Positions 1 to 10,068 of a DNA stretch of 64,000 nucleotides are shown in pieces. The DNA lies in contig NC_135022.1 of the NCBI RefSeq assembly GCF_051020955.1, positions 8,520,463 through 8,584,462 of the forward strand, written 5' to 3'. The notes under the pieces were generated by a model. That model did no database searches. It was not told the DNA's origin and worked only from the letters and a program-made list of their open reading frames with translations. Numbering within the stretch: the stretch's first letter is position 1; each line of letters starts with the position of its first letter. The position numbers and the translations under genes are program-made. Source of the stretch: Megalopta genalis. Taxonomy: Eukaryota > Arthropoda > Insecta > Hymenoptera > Halictidae.

Positions 1-1
1 C

Positions 2-2065
2 CGAGATCCGTGGGGGCGCCCATACAAGATGGCATTGGGACGATTGCGTCCCTGGGCGCCCCCCGTGACGGAGAGCCTGGATCCGGGGCTGCTCGGGCGG
101 GTCGTGGACGCTTTATTCCCCGTTAGCGGGGAGGCGTCCCGGTCCGTCCCTGAGCCAGAGGAACACGAGTGGTCCCCGGATCTTGAGGTCGCGCCGGAGG
201 AGATGGCCGGGGTCGTCAAATGGCTCCGGGGCAAGAATACCGCCCCGGGGCCGGACGGTATCCCCGGCCGGGTCTGGTTGCTCGCCGCGAGCGTCCTGGG
301 GGAGAGGCTGAGGAGCCTCTACTCTGGGCTCCTGAGGTCGGGGACGTTCCCCGACCTATGGAGAGAAAGTCGGATGGTCCTCTTGAGGAAGGATGGGAGG
401 CCGGGGGATTCTCCCTCCGCGTACCGGCCCATTTGTCTCCTGGATGAGGCGGGCAAGATCTTCGAGAAGATCATTGTTGCCCGCCTCTCCAGACACCTGT
501 CCCGCGACGGCCCCGATCTAGCGGACTGCCAGTTTGGCTTCCGGGAGGGGCGATCGACGGTCGATGCTATCGGCCGTCTCAAGTCCCTCTCGGACAATGC
601 CCTGGCAAGGGGCGGGGTGTGCTTGGCGGTGTCCATTGACATCGTCAATGCGTTCAACACCCTGCCCTGGTCCGCCATTAGGGAGGCCCTCGTCGATCAC
701 CAGGTGCCTCCCTATCTAAGGCGGGTGATCGGAGCCTACCTGCGGGACAGGTGGGTTGAATACCCGGGCCGGTGCGGGATGATACGGAGGGAAGTGGACC
801 GCGGGGTCCCGCAGGGGTCCGTTTTAGGACCACTCCTGTGGGACCTGGGTTACAACGCGGTCCTGGAGAAGGCCTCCCTGCCCGACGGTGCCACCCTCGT
901 CTGCTACGCGGACGACACGTTGGTGGTCGCCGTCGGGAGTACCTTCGAGAGGACCATCCGACGAGCAGAGGTTGCGGTGGCAGCCGTCGTCGCGAGGATC
1001 CGCGATCTGGGGCTGAAAATAGCCCCGGAGAAGGCCGAGGCTGTCTGGTTCCACGGACGGCCTCGGTCTCGGCCACCGGCCAGATCGTGGATCCGGGTTG
1101 GAGAAGCCTGCGTAGAGGTGAAGTCCGAGTTGAAATATCTCGGACTGATCCTCGACAGCCGCTGGAGCTTCGATGCGCATCTCGACCGTCTCGTCCCCCG
1201 GGTCGAAAAGGCGGCGGCCTCTTTGGGCCGCCTGCTGCCCAACCTCGGGGGACCGGGAGATTTGGTGCGCCGCCTATACCCGGGCGTGGTGCGGTCTATG
1301 GCCTTATACGGTGCCCCAATATGGGCGCCGTACGTGATGACCAACCGGCGCAACACGCTGTTGTTGCGCCGGCTGCAGAGGCGGATGGCCATCCGCCTCA
1401 TAAGAGGTTACCGCACCACGTCTACCGTGGCGGCGCTTGCTCTGGCGGGTGAACTTCCCTTCGAGCTTCAGGCGGCGGTGCGCGCCTATGTTTACAGGCG
1501 CACTAGCATCGCCAGCCGTGCTCGTGGGTCCCCGCCGGAGCGAGAGACGGTCGAGGGCTTCGAGCTCCAGGCCCGGAGACTAGCGCTCGCCAGATGGCGT
1601 GCCGAGCTTGGCTCCCACGCCGGCGAGCGCGTCCCCGGGGCTCTCCTGCCGCACTTCACCTCGTGGCGGGAGAGACGGCATGGCAGGCTCTCCTACCGAG
1701 CGACGCAGGTGTTCACCGGGCATGGCTGCTTCGGTGTCTACCTGTGTCGCATCGGGCGGGAAGCGACGACGGTGTGCCACCATTGTGGCGCGGAGAAAGA
1801 CTCGGCGCAGCACACGCTGGAGGAATGTCCCGCCTTTTCAGCGCTGCGCCGAGTCCTAAAACGAGAAGTCGGCCACGACCTCGCACTCTCCAGCCTAGTT
1901 GGGGCCATGCTGGAGGGCCCGGGGAAGTGGGCGGCAGCAATCTCTTTCTGCGAGGAGGTTATGTCGCGGAAGGAGGCTGCCGAGCGGGATCGGGAGCTTA
2001 CAGATCCCGCCCGACGTGCCCGGGGACGGCGTGCGCGCCCACGCCGAGAAACCCCGGGCAGCTGA
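2..2065 (+). CDS. ORF2 reverse transcriptase, 3' part (copy A0)
   Basis: This is the C-terminal two thirds of the family A replicase, open from the first complete codon of the window to TGA at 2063-2065. It holds the whole reverse transcriptase domain (fingers PGPDG, GFREGRSTVDAI, motif A SIDIVNAFN, motif B GVPQGSVLGPLLW, motif C YADD) and the C-terminal CCHC. The endonuclease lies off the window to the left. Private differences from the other copies include DNALARGG, LYPGVVRS, MTNRRN, RARGSPPE, AELGSHAG and CGAEKDSAQH. None touches a catalytic residue. No stop or frameshift is visible. Confidence 0.95.
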   Translation, partial: RDPWGRPYKMALGRLRPWAPPVTESLDPGLLGRVVDALFPVSGEASRSVPEPEEHEWSPDLEVAPEEMAGVVKWLRGKNTAPGPDGIPGRVWLLAASVLGERLRSLYSGLLRSGTFPDLWRESRMVLLRKDGRPGDSPSAYRPICLLDEAGKIFEKIIVARLSRHLSRDGPDLADCQFGFREGRSTVDAIGRLKSLSDNALARGGVCLAVSIDIVNAFNTLPWSAIREALVDHQVPPYLRRVIGAYLRDRWVEYPGRCGMIRREVDRGVPQGSVLGPLLWDLGYNAVLEKASLPDGATLVCYADDTLVVAVGSTFERTIRRAEVAVAAVVARIRDLGLKIAPEKAEAVWFHGRPRSRPPARSWIRVGEACVEVKSELKYLGLILDSRWSFDAHLDRLVPRVEKAAASLGRLLPNLGGPGDLVRRLYPGVVRSMALYGAPIWAPYVMTNRRNTLLLRRLQRRMAIRLIRGYRTTSTVAALALAGELPFELQAAVRAYVYRRTSIASRARGSPPERETVEGFELQARRLALARWRAELGSHAGERVPGALLPHFTSWRERRHGRLSYRATQVFTGHGCFGVYLCRIGREATTVCHHCGAEKDSAQHTLEECPAFSALRRVLKREVGHDLALSSLVGAMLEGPGKWAAAISFCEEVMSRKEAAERDRELTDPARRARGRRARPRRETPGS

Positions 2066-2613
2066 GAGTAGGCGGGCGGCGGGTGTACCAGAATATGCTG
2101 GTTTCATTGCCCGCCGCCCGCCAACAGAGGATGACGTCCACTGTTGGGAGTGGGGGATGACGAGTCGCCTGAGGGTGGCGAGGGTTAACTGTGATCCTCC
2201 TCCAATATACTCGTCGTCCCCCCCGGCGGCCGCTGTGATCAGGGCGGGGGCCCTGGTCACCTATCGCGCGGTCGTCGTGTCGGGGCGGTGCGGGGTGCGA
2301 CCCCTCTCGCCGCCGAATTTAAATGGATTTTAGGGGGGAGGATTTATTTTATTTCCCCCCGGGACGCGGCCGGCCATCGTTACCATCTTGATGGCCGGCC
2401 AGGCGAGGGGGAGCCGCGGTAGTGTTCTTCAAGAGTTCCCGTGGCTCCCCCGTTGAATCGCCAGCGATCGGTCCTGCGTCCTCAGGTCGCCGTGGAGGTT
2501 TTAGTGGGTCAAACCCCACACTACCCTCGTCCCGCTCCCCCGGGCGGGGCGGGGGTGTCTGGCAAGCAGATTTCCTCCACGTAAAATAAAAAAAAAAAAA
2601 AAAAAAAAAAAAA
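2066..2613 (+). other. 3' UTR and poly(A) of copy A0
   Basis: This noncoding tail holds a perfect 13-bp inverted repeat just after the stop (2071-2083 with 2110-2122) and a perfect 11-bp stem GGCCGGCCATC at 2368-2378 with 2390-2400. The third, G-rich stem follows directly. The poly(A) is 2588-2613, with the AATAAA-like run GTAAAATAAA at its start. No gene is seen in it. Confidence 0.85.
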
Positions 2614-2705
2614 GGTTATGTCAAGGTTATGTCAAGGTTATGTCAAGGTTATGTCAAGGTTATGTCAAGGTTATGTCAAGGTTATGTCAAGGTTATGTCA
2701 AGGTT
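2612..2705 (+). repeat. 11-bp repeat array, 8 units plus AAGGTT
   Basis: There are eight perfect copies of AAGGTTATGTC followed by AAGGTT, at which point copy A1 begins. The first AA cannot be told apart from the end of the preceding poly(A). The array is open in all three forward frames, so A1's ORF2 frame reads back through it. Confidence 0.95.
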
Positions 2706-2706
2706 T

Positions 2707-4764
2707 CCGTGGGGGCGCCCATACAAGATGGCATTGGGACGATTGCGTCCCTGGGCGCCCCCCGTGACGGAGAGCCTGGATCCGGGGCTGCTGGGGCGGG
2801 TCGTGGACGCTTTATTCCCCGTTAGCGGGGAGGCGTCCCGGCCTGTCCCTGAGCCAGAGGAACATGAGTGGTCCCCGGATCTTGAGGTCGCGCCGGAGGA
2901 GATGGCCGGGGTCGTCAAATGGCTCCGGGGCAAGAATACCGCCCCGGGGCCGGACGGTATCCCCGGCCGGGTCTGGTTGCTCGCCGCGAGCGTCCTGGGG
3001 GAGAGGCTGAGGAGCCTCTACTCTGGGCTCCTGAGGTCGGGGACGTTCCCCGACCTATGGAGAGAAAGTCGGATGGTCCTCTTGAGGAAGGATGGGAGGC
3101 CGGGGGATTCTCCCTCCGCGTACCGGCCCATTTGTCTCCTGGACGAGGCGGGCAAGATCTTCGAGAAGATCATTGTTGCCCGCCTCTCCAGACACCTGTC
3201 CCGCGACGGCCCAGATCTGGCGGACTGCCAGTTTGGCTTCCGGGAGGGGCGATCGACGGTCGATGCTATCGACCGTGTCAAGTCCCTCTCGGACAATGCC
3301 GTGGCAAGGGGCGGGGTGTGCTTGGCGGTGTCCATTGACATCGTCAATGCGTTCAACACCCTGCCCTGGTCCGCCATTAGGGGGGCCCTCGTTGATCACC
3401 AGGTGCCTCCCTATCTGAGGCGGGTGATCGGGGCCTACCTGCGGGATAGGTGGGTCGAATACCCGGGCCGGTACGGGATGATACGGAGGGAAGTGGACCG
3501 CGGGGTCCCGCAGGGGTCCGTTTTAGGACCGCTCCTGTGGGACCTGGGTTACAACGCGGTCCTGGAGAAGGCCTCCCTGCCCGACGGTGCCACACTCGTC
3601 TGCTACGCGGACGACACGTTGGTGGTCGCCGTCGGGAGTACCTTCGAGAGGACCATCCGACGAGCAGAGGTTGCGGTGGCAGCCGTCGTCGCGAGGATCC
3701 GCGATCTGGGGCTGAAAATAGCCCCGGAGAAGGCCGAGGCTGTCTGGTTCCACGGACGGCCTCGGTCTCGGCCACCGGCCAGATCGTGGGTCCGGGTTGG
3801 AGAAGCCTGCGTCGAGGTGAAGTCCGAGTTGAAATATCTCGGACTGATACTCGACAGCCGCTGGAGCTTCGATGCGCATCTCGACCGTCTCGTCCCCCGA
3901 GTCGAAAAGGCGGCGGCCTCTTTGGGCCGCTTGCTGCCCAACCTCGGGGGACCGGGAGATTTGGTGCGCCGCCTATACCTGGGCGTGGTGCGGTCTATGG
4001 CCTTATACGGTGCCCCAATATGGGCGCCGTACGTGATGACCAGCCGGCGCAACACGCTGTTGTTGCGCCGGCTGCAGAGGCGGATGGCCATCCGCCTCAT
4101 AAGAGGTTACCGCACCACGTCTACCGTGGCGGCGCTTGCTCTGGCGGGAGAACTTCCCTTCGAGCTTCAGGCGGCGGTGCGCGCCTATGTTTATAGGCGC
4201 ACTAGCATCGCCAGCCGTGCTCGAGGGGCCCCGCCGGAGCGTGAGACGGTCGAGGGCTTCGAGCTCCAGGCCCGGCGACTAGCGCTCGCCAGATGGCGTG
4301 CCGAGCTTTGCTCCCACGCCGGCGAGCGCGTCCCCGGGGCTCTCCTGCCGCACTTCACCTCGTGGCGGGTGAGACGGCATGGCAGGCTCTCCTACCGAGC
4401 GACGCAGGTGTTCACCGGGCATGGCTGCTTCGGTGTCTACCTGTGTCGCATCGGGCGGGAAGCGACGACGGTGTGCCACCATTGTGGCGCGGAGGAAGAC
4501 TCGGCGCAGCACACGCTGGAGGAATGTCCCGCCTTTTCAGCGCTGCGCCGAGTCCTAAAACGGGAAGTCGGTCACGACCTCGCACTCTCCAGCCTAGTTG
4601 GGGCCATGCTGGAGAGCCCGGGGAAGTGGGCGGCAGCAATCTCTTTCTGCGAGGAGGTTATGTCGCGGAAGGAGGCTGCCGAGCGGGATCGGGAGCTTAC
4701 AGATCCCGCCCGACGTGCCCGGGGACGGCGTGCGCGCCCACGCCGAGAAACCCCGGGCAGCTGA
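2707..4764 (+). pseudogene. Truncated ORF2 (reverse transcriptase) of copy A1
   Basis: This is an in-frame remnant of ORF2 from PWGRPYK to the stop at 4764. The reverse transcriptase motifs, including YADD, and the CCHC are intact and there is no internal stop. By chance the frame continues upstream through the 11-bp repeats to an ATG at 2629, giving a 711-codon chimera whose N-terminus is the repeat peptide MSRLCQGYVKV. That start has no support beyond being open. Private changes include IDRVKSLSD, RSWVRVGE and TSWRVRRHG. Confidence 0.9.
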
Positions 4765-5302
4765 GAGTAGGCGGGCGGCGGGTGTACCAGAATATGCTGG
4801 TTTCATTGCCCGCCGCCCGCCAACAGAGGAGGACGTCCACTGTTGGGAATGGGGGATGACGAGTCGCCTGAGGAGGCGTGGGTTAACTGTGATCCTCCTC
4901 CAATATACTCGTCGTCCCCCCGGCGGCCGCTGTGATCAGGGCGGGGGCCCTGGTCACCTGTCGCGCGGTCGCCGAGTCGGGGCGGTGCGGGGTGCGACCC
5001 CTCGCGCCGCCGAATTTAAATGGATTTTAGGGGGGAGGATTTATCTCCCCCCGGGACGCGGCCGGCCATCGTTACCATCTTGATGGCCGGCCAGGCGAGG
5101 GGGAGCCGCGGTAGTGTTCTTCAAGAGTTCCCGTGGCTCCCCCGCTGAATCGCCAGCGATCGGTCCTGCGTCCTCAGGTCGCCGTGGAGGTTTTAGTGGG
5201 TCAAACCCCACACTACCCTCGTCCCGCTCCCCCGGGCGGGGCGGGGGTGTCTGGAGAGCAGATTTCCTCCACGTAAAATAAAAAAAAAAAAAAAAAAAAA
5301 AA
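4765..5302 (+). other. 3' UTR and poly(A) of copy A1
   Basis: It has the same hairpin set as the other copies. It belongs to the shorter UTR form (GGATTTATCTCCCC rather than GGATTTATTTTATTTCC) and has GCCTGAGGAGGCGTGGGTTAAC, shared with A8. No gene is seen. Confidence 0.8.
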
Positions 5303-6141
5303 GGTTATGTCAAGGTTATGTCAAGGTTATGTCAAGGTTATGTCAAGGTTATGTCAAGGTTATGTCAAGGTTATGTCAAGGTTATGTCAAGGTTATGTCA
5401 AGGTTATGTCAAGGTTATGTCAAGGTTATGTCAAGGTTATGTCAAGGTTATGTCAAGGTTATGTCAAGGTTATGTCAAGGTTATGTCAAGGTTATGTCAA
5501 GGTTATGTCAAGGTTATGTCAAGGTTATGTCAAGGTTATGTTAAGGTTATGTCAAGGTTATGTCAAGGTTATGTCAAGGTTATGTCAAGGTTATGTCAAG
5601 GTTATGTTATGTCAAGGTTATGTCAAGGTTATGTCAAGGTTATGTCAAGGTTATGTCAAGGTTATGTCAAGGTTATGTCAAGGTTATGTCAAGGTTATGT
5701 CAAGGTTATGTCAAGGTTATGTCAAGGTTATGTCAAGGTTATGTCAAGGTTATGTCAAGGTTATGTCAAGGTTATGTCAAGGTTATGTCAAGGTTATGTC
5801 AAGGTTATGTCAAGGTTATGTCAAGGTTATGTCAAGGTTATGTCAAGGTTATGTCAAGGTTATGTCAAGGTTATGTCAAGGTTATGTCAAGGTTATGTCA
5901 AGGTTATGTCAAGGTTATGTCAAGGTTATGTCAAGGTTATGTCAAGGTTATGTCAAGGTTATGTCAAGGTTATGTCAAGGTTATGTCAAGGTTATGTCAA
6001 GGTTATGTCAAGGTTATGTCAAGGTTATGTCAAGGTTATGTCAAGGTTATGTCAAGGTTATGTCAAGGTTATGTCAAGGTTATGTCAAGGTTATGTCAAG
6101 GTTATGTCAAGGTTATGTCAAGGTTATGTCAAGGTTATGTC
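5301..6141 (+). repeat. 11-bp repeat array, 76 units plus one 5-nt unit
   Basis: The 841 nt equal 76 units of AAGGTTATGTC plus one shortened unit TTATG at 5602-5606. One unit has a C to T change at 5542. Otherwise the array is uniform. It abuts the 5' end of element B at 6142. It is open in all three + frames with the 11-residue period MSRLCQGYVKV, which explains long spurious ORFs here. Candidate telomeric repeat; GG-containing strand is +. Confidence 0.95.
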
Positions 6142-6986
6142 GGTCGGATAAGGGACTGTCATGCGTAACTAAGGTCTTTTGGCCATAGCCTCTGCAGTTC
6201 AAGTCTTCCCCACCTTCACGTGGTACCGGCTGTTCTCGCCGAAGGGGTTCAGGCTCTCGAATGACGCAGCAACAGTGGTAGCTGTCGACGGGCACAACCA
6301 CTCACTTTCATATACACACACTTTTCTACGCGTGCTTCCGGGCACCCTTTGTCTCGGGGAGAGTGTAAGAGAGGCCTTCCCCTTTTTCCGGGGAGCCAGT
6401 GGATGAATTGAGTAACCCTATAAACGGGTTCACTCGTGAATGAAGGGGGCCTACCTATAAACGGGAATGCCCTGGCGGGTTATGAATGGTCCGGGTATCT
6501 GGTCAATAGGTACACCGGAATATGAATGAGTCTCCGAGTTCGAGGGGTCGCTGTCTGGGAGTACGGTGCAGTGATCGTCGGGGGAGGGAATGATCGGGGG
6601 TCCTGAGGGGACTTCCTCGTGTCCGTGTGCGCCCCCTATCTGGAGGGTACAGCGGTTAACACCGGTGGGCACTGCCGGGCCGCCATTAGTAGGGGGGCCC
6701 GAACCCAGCCCAGCCAGTTGGGAGGCAGCCCTGCACAGTGGTAGGGCGAATACGCTAAATCCCGCTTCTCGTAGTAGTGCCGAGTGGCGTCCGGACGGGT
6801 ACCCTGCTGCGGGGAGCGGGGGGGGAACCGACGAGGCCACCGGATTGTAGGGACGCTCGGACATCGGGGGGGTCCAGGACGGGCTGCCGGTGCCCCTTCT
6901 CCCGGCGATCCTCCTGACCATATCACACATTTACACTCTCTTACACTGTTTTTGTCCCTTTATGTCTAACTTTTCTTTTTTTTAAA
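6142..6986 (+). other. 5' UTR of element B (845 bp)
   Basis: This leader begins GGTCGGATAAGGGACTGTC and ends in a T-rich stretch just before the ORF1 ATG. CTATAAACGGG occurs twice (around 6419 and 6456). A sense-strand internal promoter is expected for an element that carries its own 5' end, but I cannot point to one. Small ORFs here are not supported by anything beyond being open. Confidence 0.7.
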
Positions 6987-9701
6987 ATGAACAGTGACAA
7001 AGAAAATAAGCAGGTTTTTACAGTGCCGCCTGCGTCCCTCGGTTTACCCGAGGTAAGGGTGCTTCCCGGCACCCGCAATTCCGCCAAGTCGGTAGGCAAC
7101 CAGGCCGACTTGGACGTGCTGGCTACTGGAAGTCAGCGCCTCGATCTCGCGCAGGAGGGCTCGCCCTTTCTGCCGAGAAAGAGTTTGGCACGGTCTCCGC
7201 CGTCAGGATCTCGTGATCCTGCACGTGAGGCCGAGGACCGGGAGAATCCCCGGACGGCGGCCGTTACGGCCTCCTCTCCGGTGCCCAATCCCCCCTCCCC
7301 TCCCTTCTTCTCCCCTCTCCCTCCTTCCTCCCTCTTTACCTTCCCTTCTTCCCCCACCCTTGGCTCCGGAAAGGGGTCAGCGGGGAGGGGGAAGATCAAG
7401 AGGAAGAGGACCGCTTTTTCGTCGCCCGAAGAAGCACACGAATGCACGTCGGACGAAGCGACGTTGGCCAGTGGTTATGTGAGTCCCCTGCCTTGCTTGG
7501 AGACTCAAGTTAAGAAGGCGGTTGCCGGTACGCGAGCCCTCTCCAAAAAGCTAGGCGCCTTAGCTGAGCAAGAGGAGGGCACGCGTAAGCTATTTAACAC
7601 CATTATCAGGAGTCTCAACGAGGTGCAACATGCGGTCAAGGCTATGAGGAGGAACGAGCGTGCCCCTTCAACCTTGACTCCAGCCCACCGCCCTCCAACA
7701 CGGAGCTCCCCAGCTCCGGACGCGAAGCCTGGAGGTCGCGGGGTCAATACGGGCACGCAGACCGAGCCTGCGACGGAGAGGATGGACACCGAGTGCATCG
7801 CCCCGCCGAGGACCAGGTCTTGTGGCACTCAGACCTGCGACCCGCAGGAGGTGGACGATCATGACGTTGCGGACTGGACGCGCGGGGCCAGGGACTGGCC
7901 ATCTCTCCGAGCACTGGTGGACAGGAGGTGGGCGGAATCGTCGTTCGTGAACACGACGATTGTCGAGGGTAACCCCCTCGTTAGCTGTCCGGACGACGAT
8001 CTGGCGTGCTTCGCCCCAGCTGACCTCGAGGTGGGAACGGGCCCTGCCCGCTTCCTTCTAGACCGGATACCGGGGGTTGCTGACCTGAGGACGGACCCTC
8101 CATCGGTTGGTGAGTCCACATTTCTCACCCTCAGGACATCCATTCCGCGCCGCGATGCCCCCCCCAGAATCCGCGAGAAAAGAATATTTTTCGCGGCTGA
8201 CAGGGCAACCGGGTCCAGCACCTTCGCGGCGGAAAACGCGTACAGGGCACTCGCGCACTTAAGGGAACTGGGAGTCAAGATGGCATGCAAGTGCATAGCC
8301 ATTGCCTCCCACCCCGACATTCCTTCGGAGCCTTTCCGAAAGATGCTCGAGGCGGTTTTTTCGGGAACCGGGGTTGCAATTAAGATCTGGGGGATCCCAG
8401 CCGGCCAAATGCGTCGCCCCCCCGAGCAGCCCTCCGACACGGTACTGGTGAGGGGCGAGAACCTCACGTACGCTCAGATGCTTCGGGCCGTAAAGGATAA
8501 GGTCGACATCGACGGCGCGGGGATTCTCGTCTCCGACGTCAGGACCAGCAGGGAGGGACATATGCTCATACAAGTGAGGGGCGACGGGGCGAAGGCCAGG
8601 GCCCTCAGCTCCCTGGTTAACGAAAAGGTACAAGGGCTTAGGGCGTCGGTCGGGGTGGGAAGGGGCCCTCTCCGCACCTTGCACCTCCGCCGTGTCGAAG
8701 GCGACGCGACCGTCGACGACATAAAGGCGGCTATTCACAGGAGGCTGCCCGAATTTCCATCTGACAGCTACAAGATACGCGCTCTCCGGCCGGCGTTTGC
8801 TGGGAGGCAGAATGCATCTATTCTGGCTCCCGCGTCGGTGGCGGCGCGTATCCTCGCCCTCAGCCCGCTACGCGTGGGCTGGAGCTGCTGTCTGGTAACT
8901 GAGCGCGAGGAAATCCTCCAGTGCTTCAGGTGCCGGGGATACGGACATCGGGCCGCTGATTGTAAAGGGCCAGACCGTACAAAGGTCTGCCGCAAATGCG
9001 GCGCTGATGATCACCGGGCGGGCGAGTGTAAGGGGCGCGAGAGGTGCGTGGTCTGCGACCAGGACGGGCACCGGGACGGGGGTCTCAGATGTCCTGCCTA
9101 CCGCAGGGCCCTTGAAGAGGCCAGGAGCAAGGGGGGGAAGCCTCCTTCTATCGAACGACGTCCAAAAATAACGCCGCGAGCGCGAGCCTCTCCCCCTTCG
9201 GTTGAAAAGGGGATTGGCTCGTCCGCGGTGCGTAATCATAATATAACACCTGAGCAGTCTGCTCGTCGGAATGAAGCAGGCATTAGTTCTGGGGGCGGTG
9301 GTACGCGCGCGGGTGGATGTCCGCAGCCTGCACCGCGCGGTGCACCGGCCGGGGGGGTACCCCCTGTGCCAAGTAGCGCGTCGCCAACGCGCAGCAATGT
9401 CTGCGCAGACCAAGGCGCAGACTCGGCCCTTCGCCGCGAGCCGTGCCGGAAAGAGCCGAAGCTCAGGCTGAAGAGAGCGCCGGCCCAGGGACGCGCGGGG
9501 GGAGACGGGCTGACGAGTCCGAATGACGTCGTCTTGCGTCCGCGCAGCACGGAACGCGCAGGCGGCGGCGCAGGCGCGGCCGAGCTGGGCGAAATTACAC
9601 GACAGGTGCCGAGCGGCTCAACAAGCACTGCGGAGCAGGGACGTGCGGAGAGGGACGGTCCTCTCCGTCAAAATATAGAAAATAAGGCTGACGTCACGTA
9701 A
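6987..9701 (+). CDS. Element B ORF1, gag-like nucleic-acid-binding protein
   Basis: This 904-aa protein is the likely RNA-packaging component of element B. The start ATG at 6987 follows a T-rich/AAAA stretch. The N-terminal third is low complexity, with a Pro/Ser/Phe run at about residues 96-125 encoded by a pyrimidine tract (7288-7361). The middle (about residues 490-600) resembles in layout the conserved region before the knuckles in family A ORF1 (NLTYAQMLRAVKDKVDI against DITYAQAMATARSKVDL). Three zinc knuckles occupy about residues 646-702: CFRCRGYGHRAADC, CRKCGADDHRAGEC and CVVCDQDGHRDGGLRC. A basic, low-complexity tail follows. The family is recognised by knuckles and position; the N-terminal function is unknown. 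Confidence 0.9.
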   Translation: MNSDKENKQVFTVPPASLGLPEVRVLPGTRNSAKSVGNQADLDVLATGSQRLDLAQEGSPFLPRKSLARSPPSGSRDPAREAEDRENPRTAAVTASSPVPNPPSPPFFSPLPPSSLFTFPSSPTLGSGKGSAGRGKIKRKRTAFSSPEEAHECTSDEATLASGYVSPLPCLETQVKKAVAGTRALSKKLGALAEQEEGTRKLFNTIIRSLNEVQHAVKAMRRNERAPSTLTPAHRPPTRSSPAPDAKPGGRGVNTGTQTEPATERMDTECIAPPRTRSCGTQTCDPQEVDDHDVADWTRGARDWPSLRALVDRRWAESSFVNTTIVEGNPLVSCPDDDLACFAPADLEVGTGPARFLLDRIPGVADLRTDPPSVGESTFLTLRTSIPRRDAPPRIREKRIFFAADRATGSSTFAAENAYRALAHLRELGVKMACKCIAIASHPDIPSEPFRKMLEAVFSGTGVAIKIWGIPAGQMRRPPEQPSDTVLVRGENLTYAQMLRAVKDKVDIDGAGILVSDVRTSREGHMLIQVRGDGAKARALSSLVNEKVQGLRASVGVGRGPLRTLHLRRVEGDATVDDIKAAIHRRLPEFPSDSYKIRALRPAFAGRQNASILAPASVAARILALSPLRVGWSCCLVTEREEILQCFRCRGYGHRAADCKGPDRTKVCRKCGADDHRAGECKGRERCVVCDQDGHRDGGLRCPAYRRALEEARSKGGKPPSIERRPKITPRARASPPSVEKGIGSSAVRNHNITPEQSARRNEAGISSGGGGTRAGGCPQPAPRGAPAGGVPPVPSSASPTRSNVCADQGADSALRREPCRKEPKLRLKRAPAQGRAGGDGLTSPNDVVLRPRSTERAGGGAGAAELGEITRQVPSGSTSTAEQGRAERDGPLRQNIENKADVT

Positions 9702-10068
9702 CGTCTGTTTCGATACGCGACTGACACGCACGGTTTTTGTGCAAGAGTTTTTGTGCGAGGTATATTTCTTGTCGGCCTACTTCTAAAACTTTTTCTTTTC
9801 TTACAGTTCTTTTCTTTTGTATAACGTTAGCTTATCGGTCGTTAACCGATAAGTTTTGAAATTTTAATTTAATTAAATTTATTAGTGAAGTGCAGTGTGT
9901 GGGTGCAACGGCAACGCCGAGCTTAACATTGCTGCACGGAATTTACTGTTTGGTCCACCAGAATACCTTCGCTTCAATTCTAGCAGAGCGCAAACGTCTC
10001 GCCGACGGTAAATCCCATAATTACTCTCAATTTTCAATTTTCACGAGACGTTATACTAGTGCGGCGCA
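9702..10068 (+). other. ORF1-ORF2 intergenic region of element B
   Basis: This 367-bp AT-rich spacer has no counterpart in family A, where the ORFs overlap. It contains a pyrimidine tract ending in TTACAG (AG at 9805-9806) with TTCTAAAAC upstream, which looks like a 3' splice site. A 9-bp hairpin follows, then TTTAATTTAATTAAATTTATTAG. How ORF2 is translated from here is not evident: reinitiation, internal entry, or a spliced or separate transcript are all possible. Confidence 0.6.
9831..9853 (+). other. Hairpin between element B ORFs
   Basis: CTTATCGGT (9831-9839) pairs perfectly with ACCGATAAG (9845-9853) across the loop CGTTA. It sits 215 nt before ORF2. It is a candidate structural signal for ORF2 expression; no function is shown. 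Confidence 0.55.

Larger units (their letters stand above)
1..2613 (+). mobile_element. Family A retrotransposon copy A0, cut by window edge
   Basis: This is the 3' part of a family A non-LTR retrotransposon. The window opens inside ORF2, just before the reverse transcriptase domain, so it cannot be said whether this copy is complete upstream. It carries ORF2 to its stop at 2065, the 3' UTR, and a 26-nt poly(A) tail (2588-2613) that runs straight into the 11-bp repeat. The tail-to-repeat junction reads A(n)GGTTATGTC, as in all family A copies. Confidence 0.95.
2706..5302 (+). mobile_element. Family A copy A1, 5'-truncated
   Basis: This copy lacks its leader, ORF1 and the endonuclease part of ORF2. 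The repeat AAGGTT is fused directly to TCCGTGGGGGCGCC, which lies inside ORF2 (codons for PWGRPYK). 5' truncation of this sort is the usual result of incomplete target-primed reverse transcription. The 3' end is complete, with a 23-nt poly(A) at 5280-5302. The copy is dead for autonomous movement because it has no endonuclease. Confidence 0.95.

Noticed and set aside
1..20. A0 as a 5'-truncated copy with the same breakpoint as A1
   Set aside because: The window begins within ORF2 a few bases upstream of the A1 truncation point, but this is the window edge, so no truncation can be claimed.
6142..6986. Small ORFs in the element B leader (e.g. 75-159 codons)
   Set aside because: No start context, motif or conservation can be shown from a single copy.
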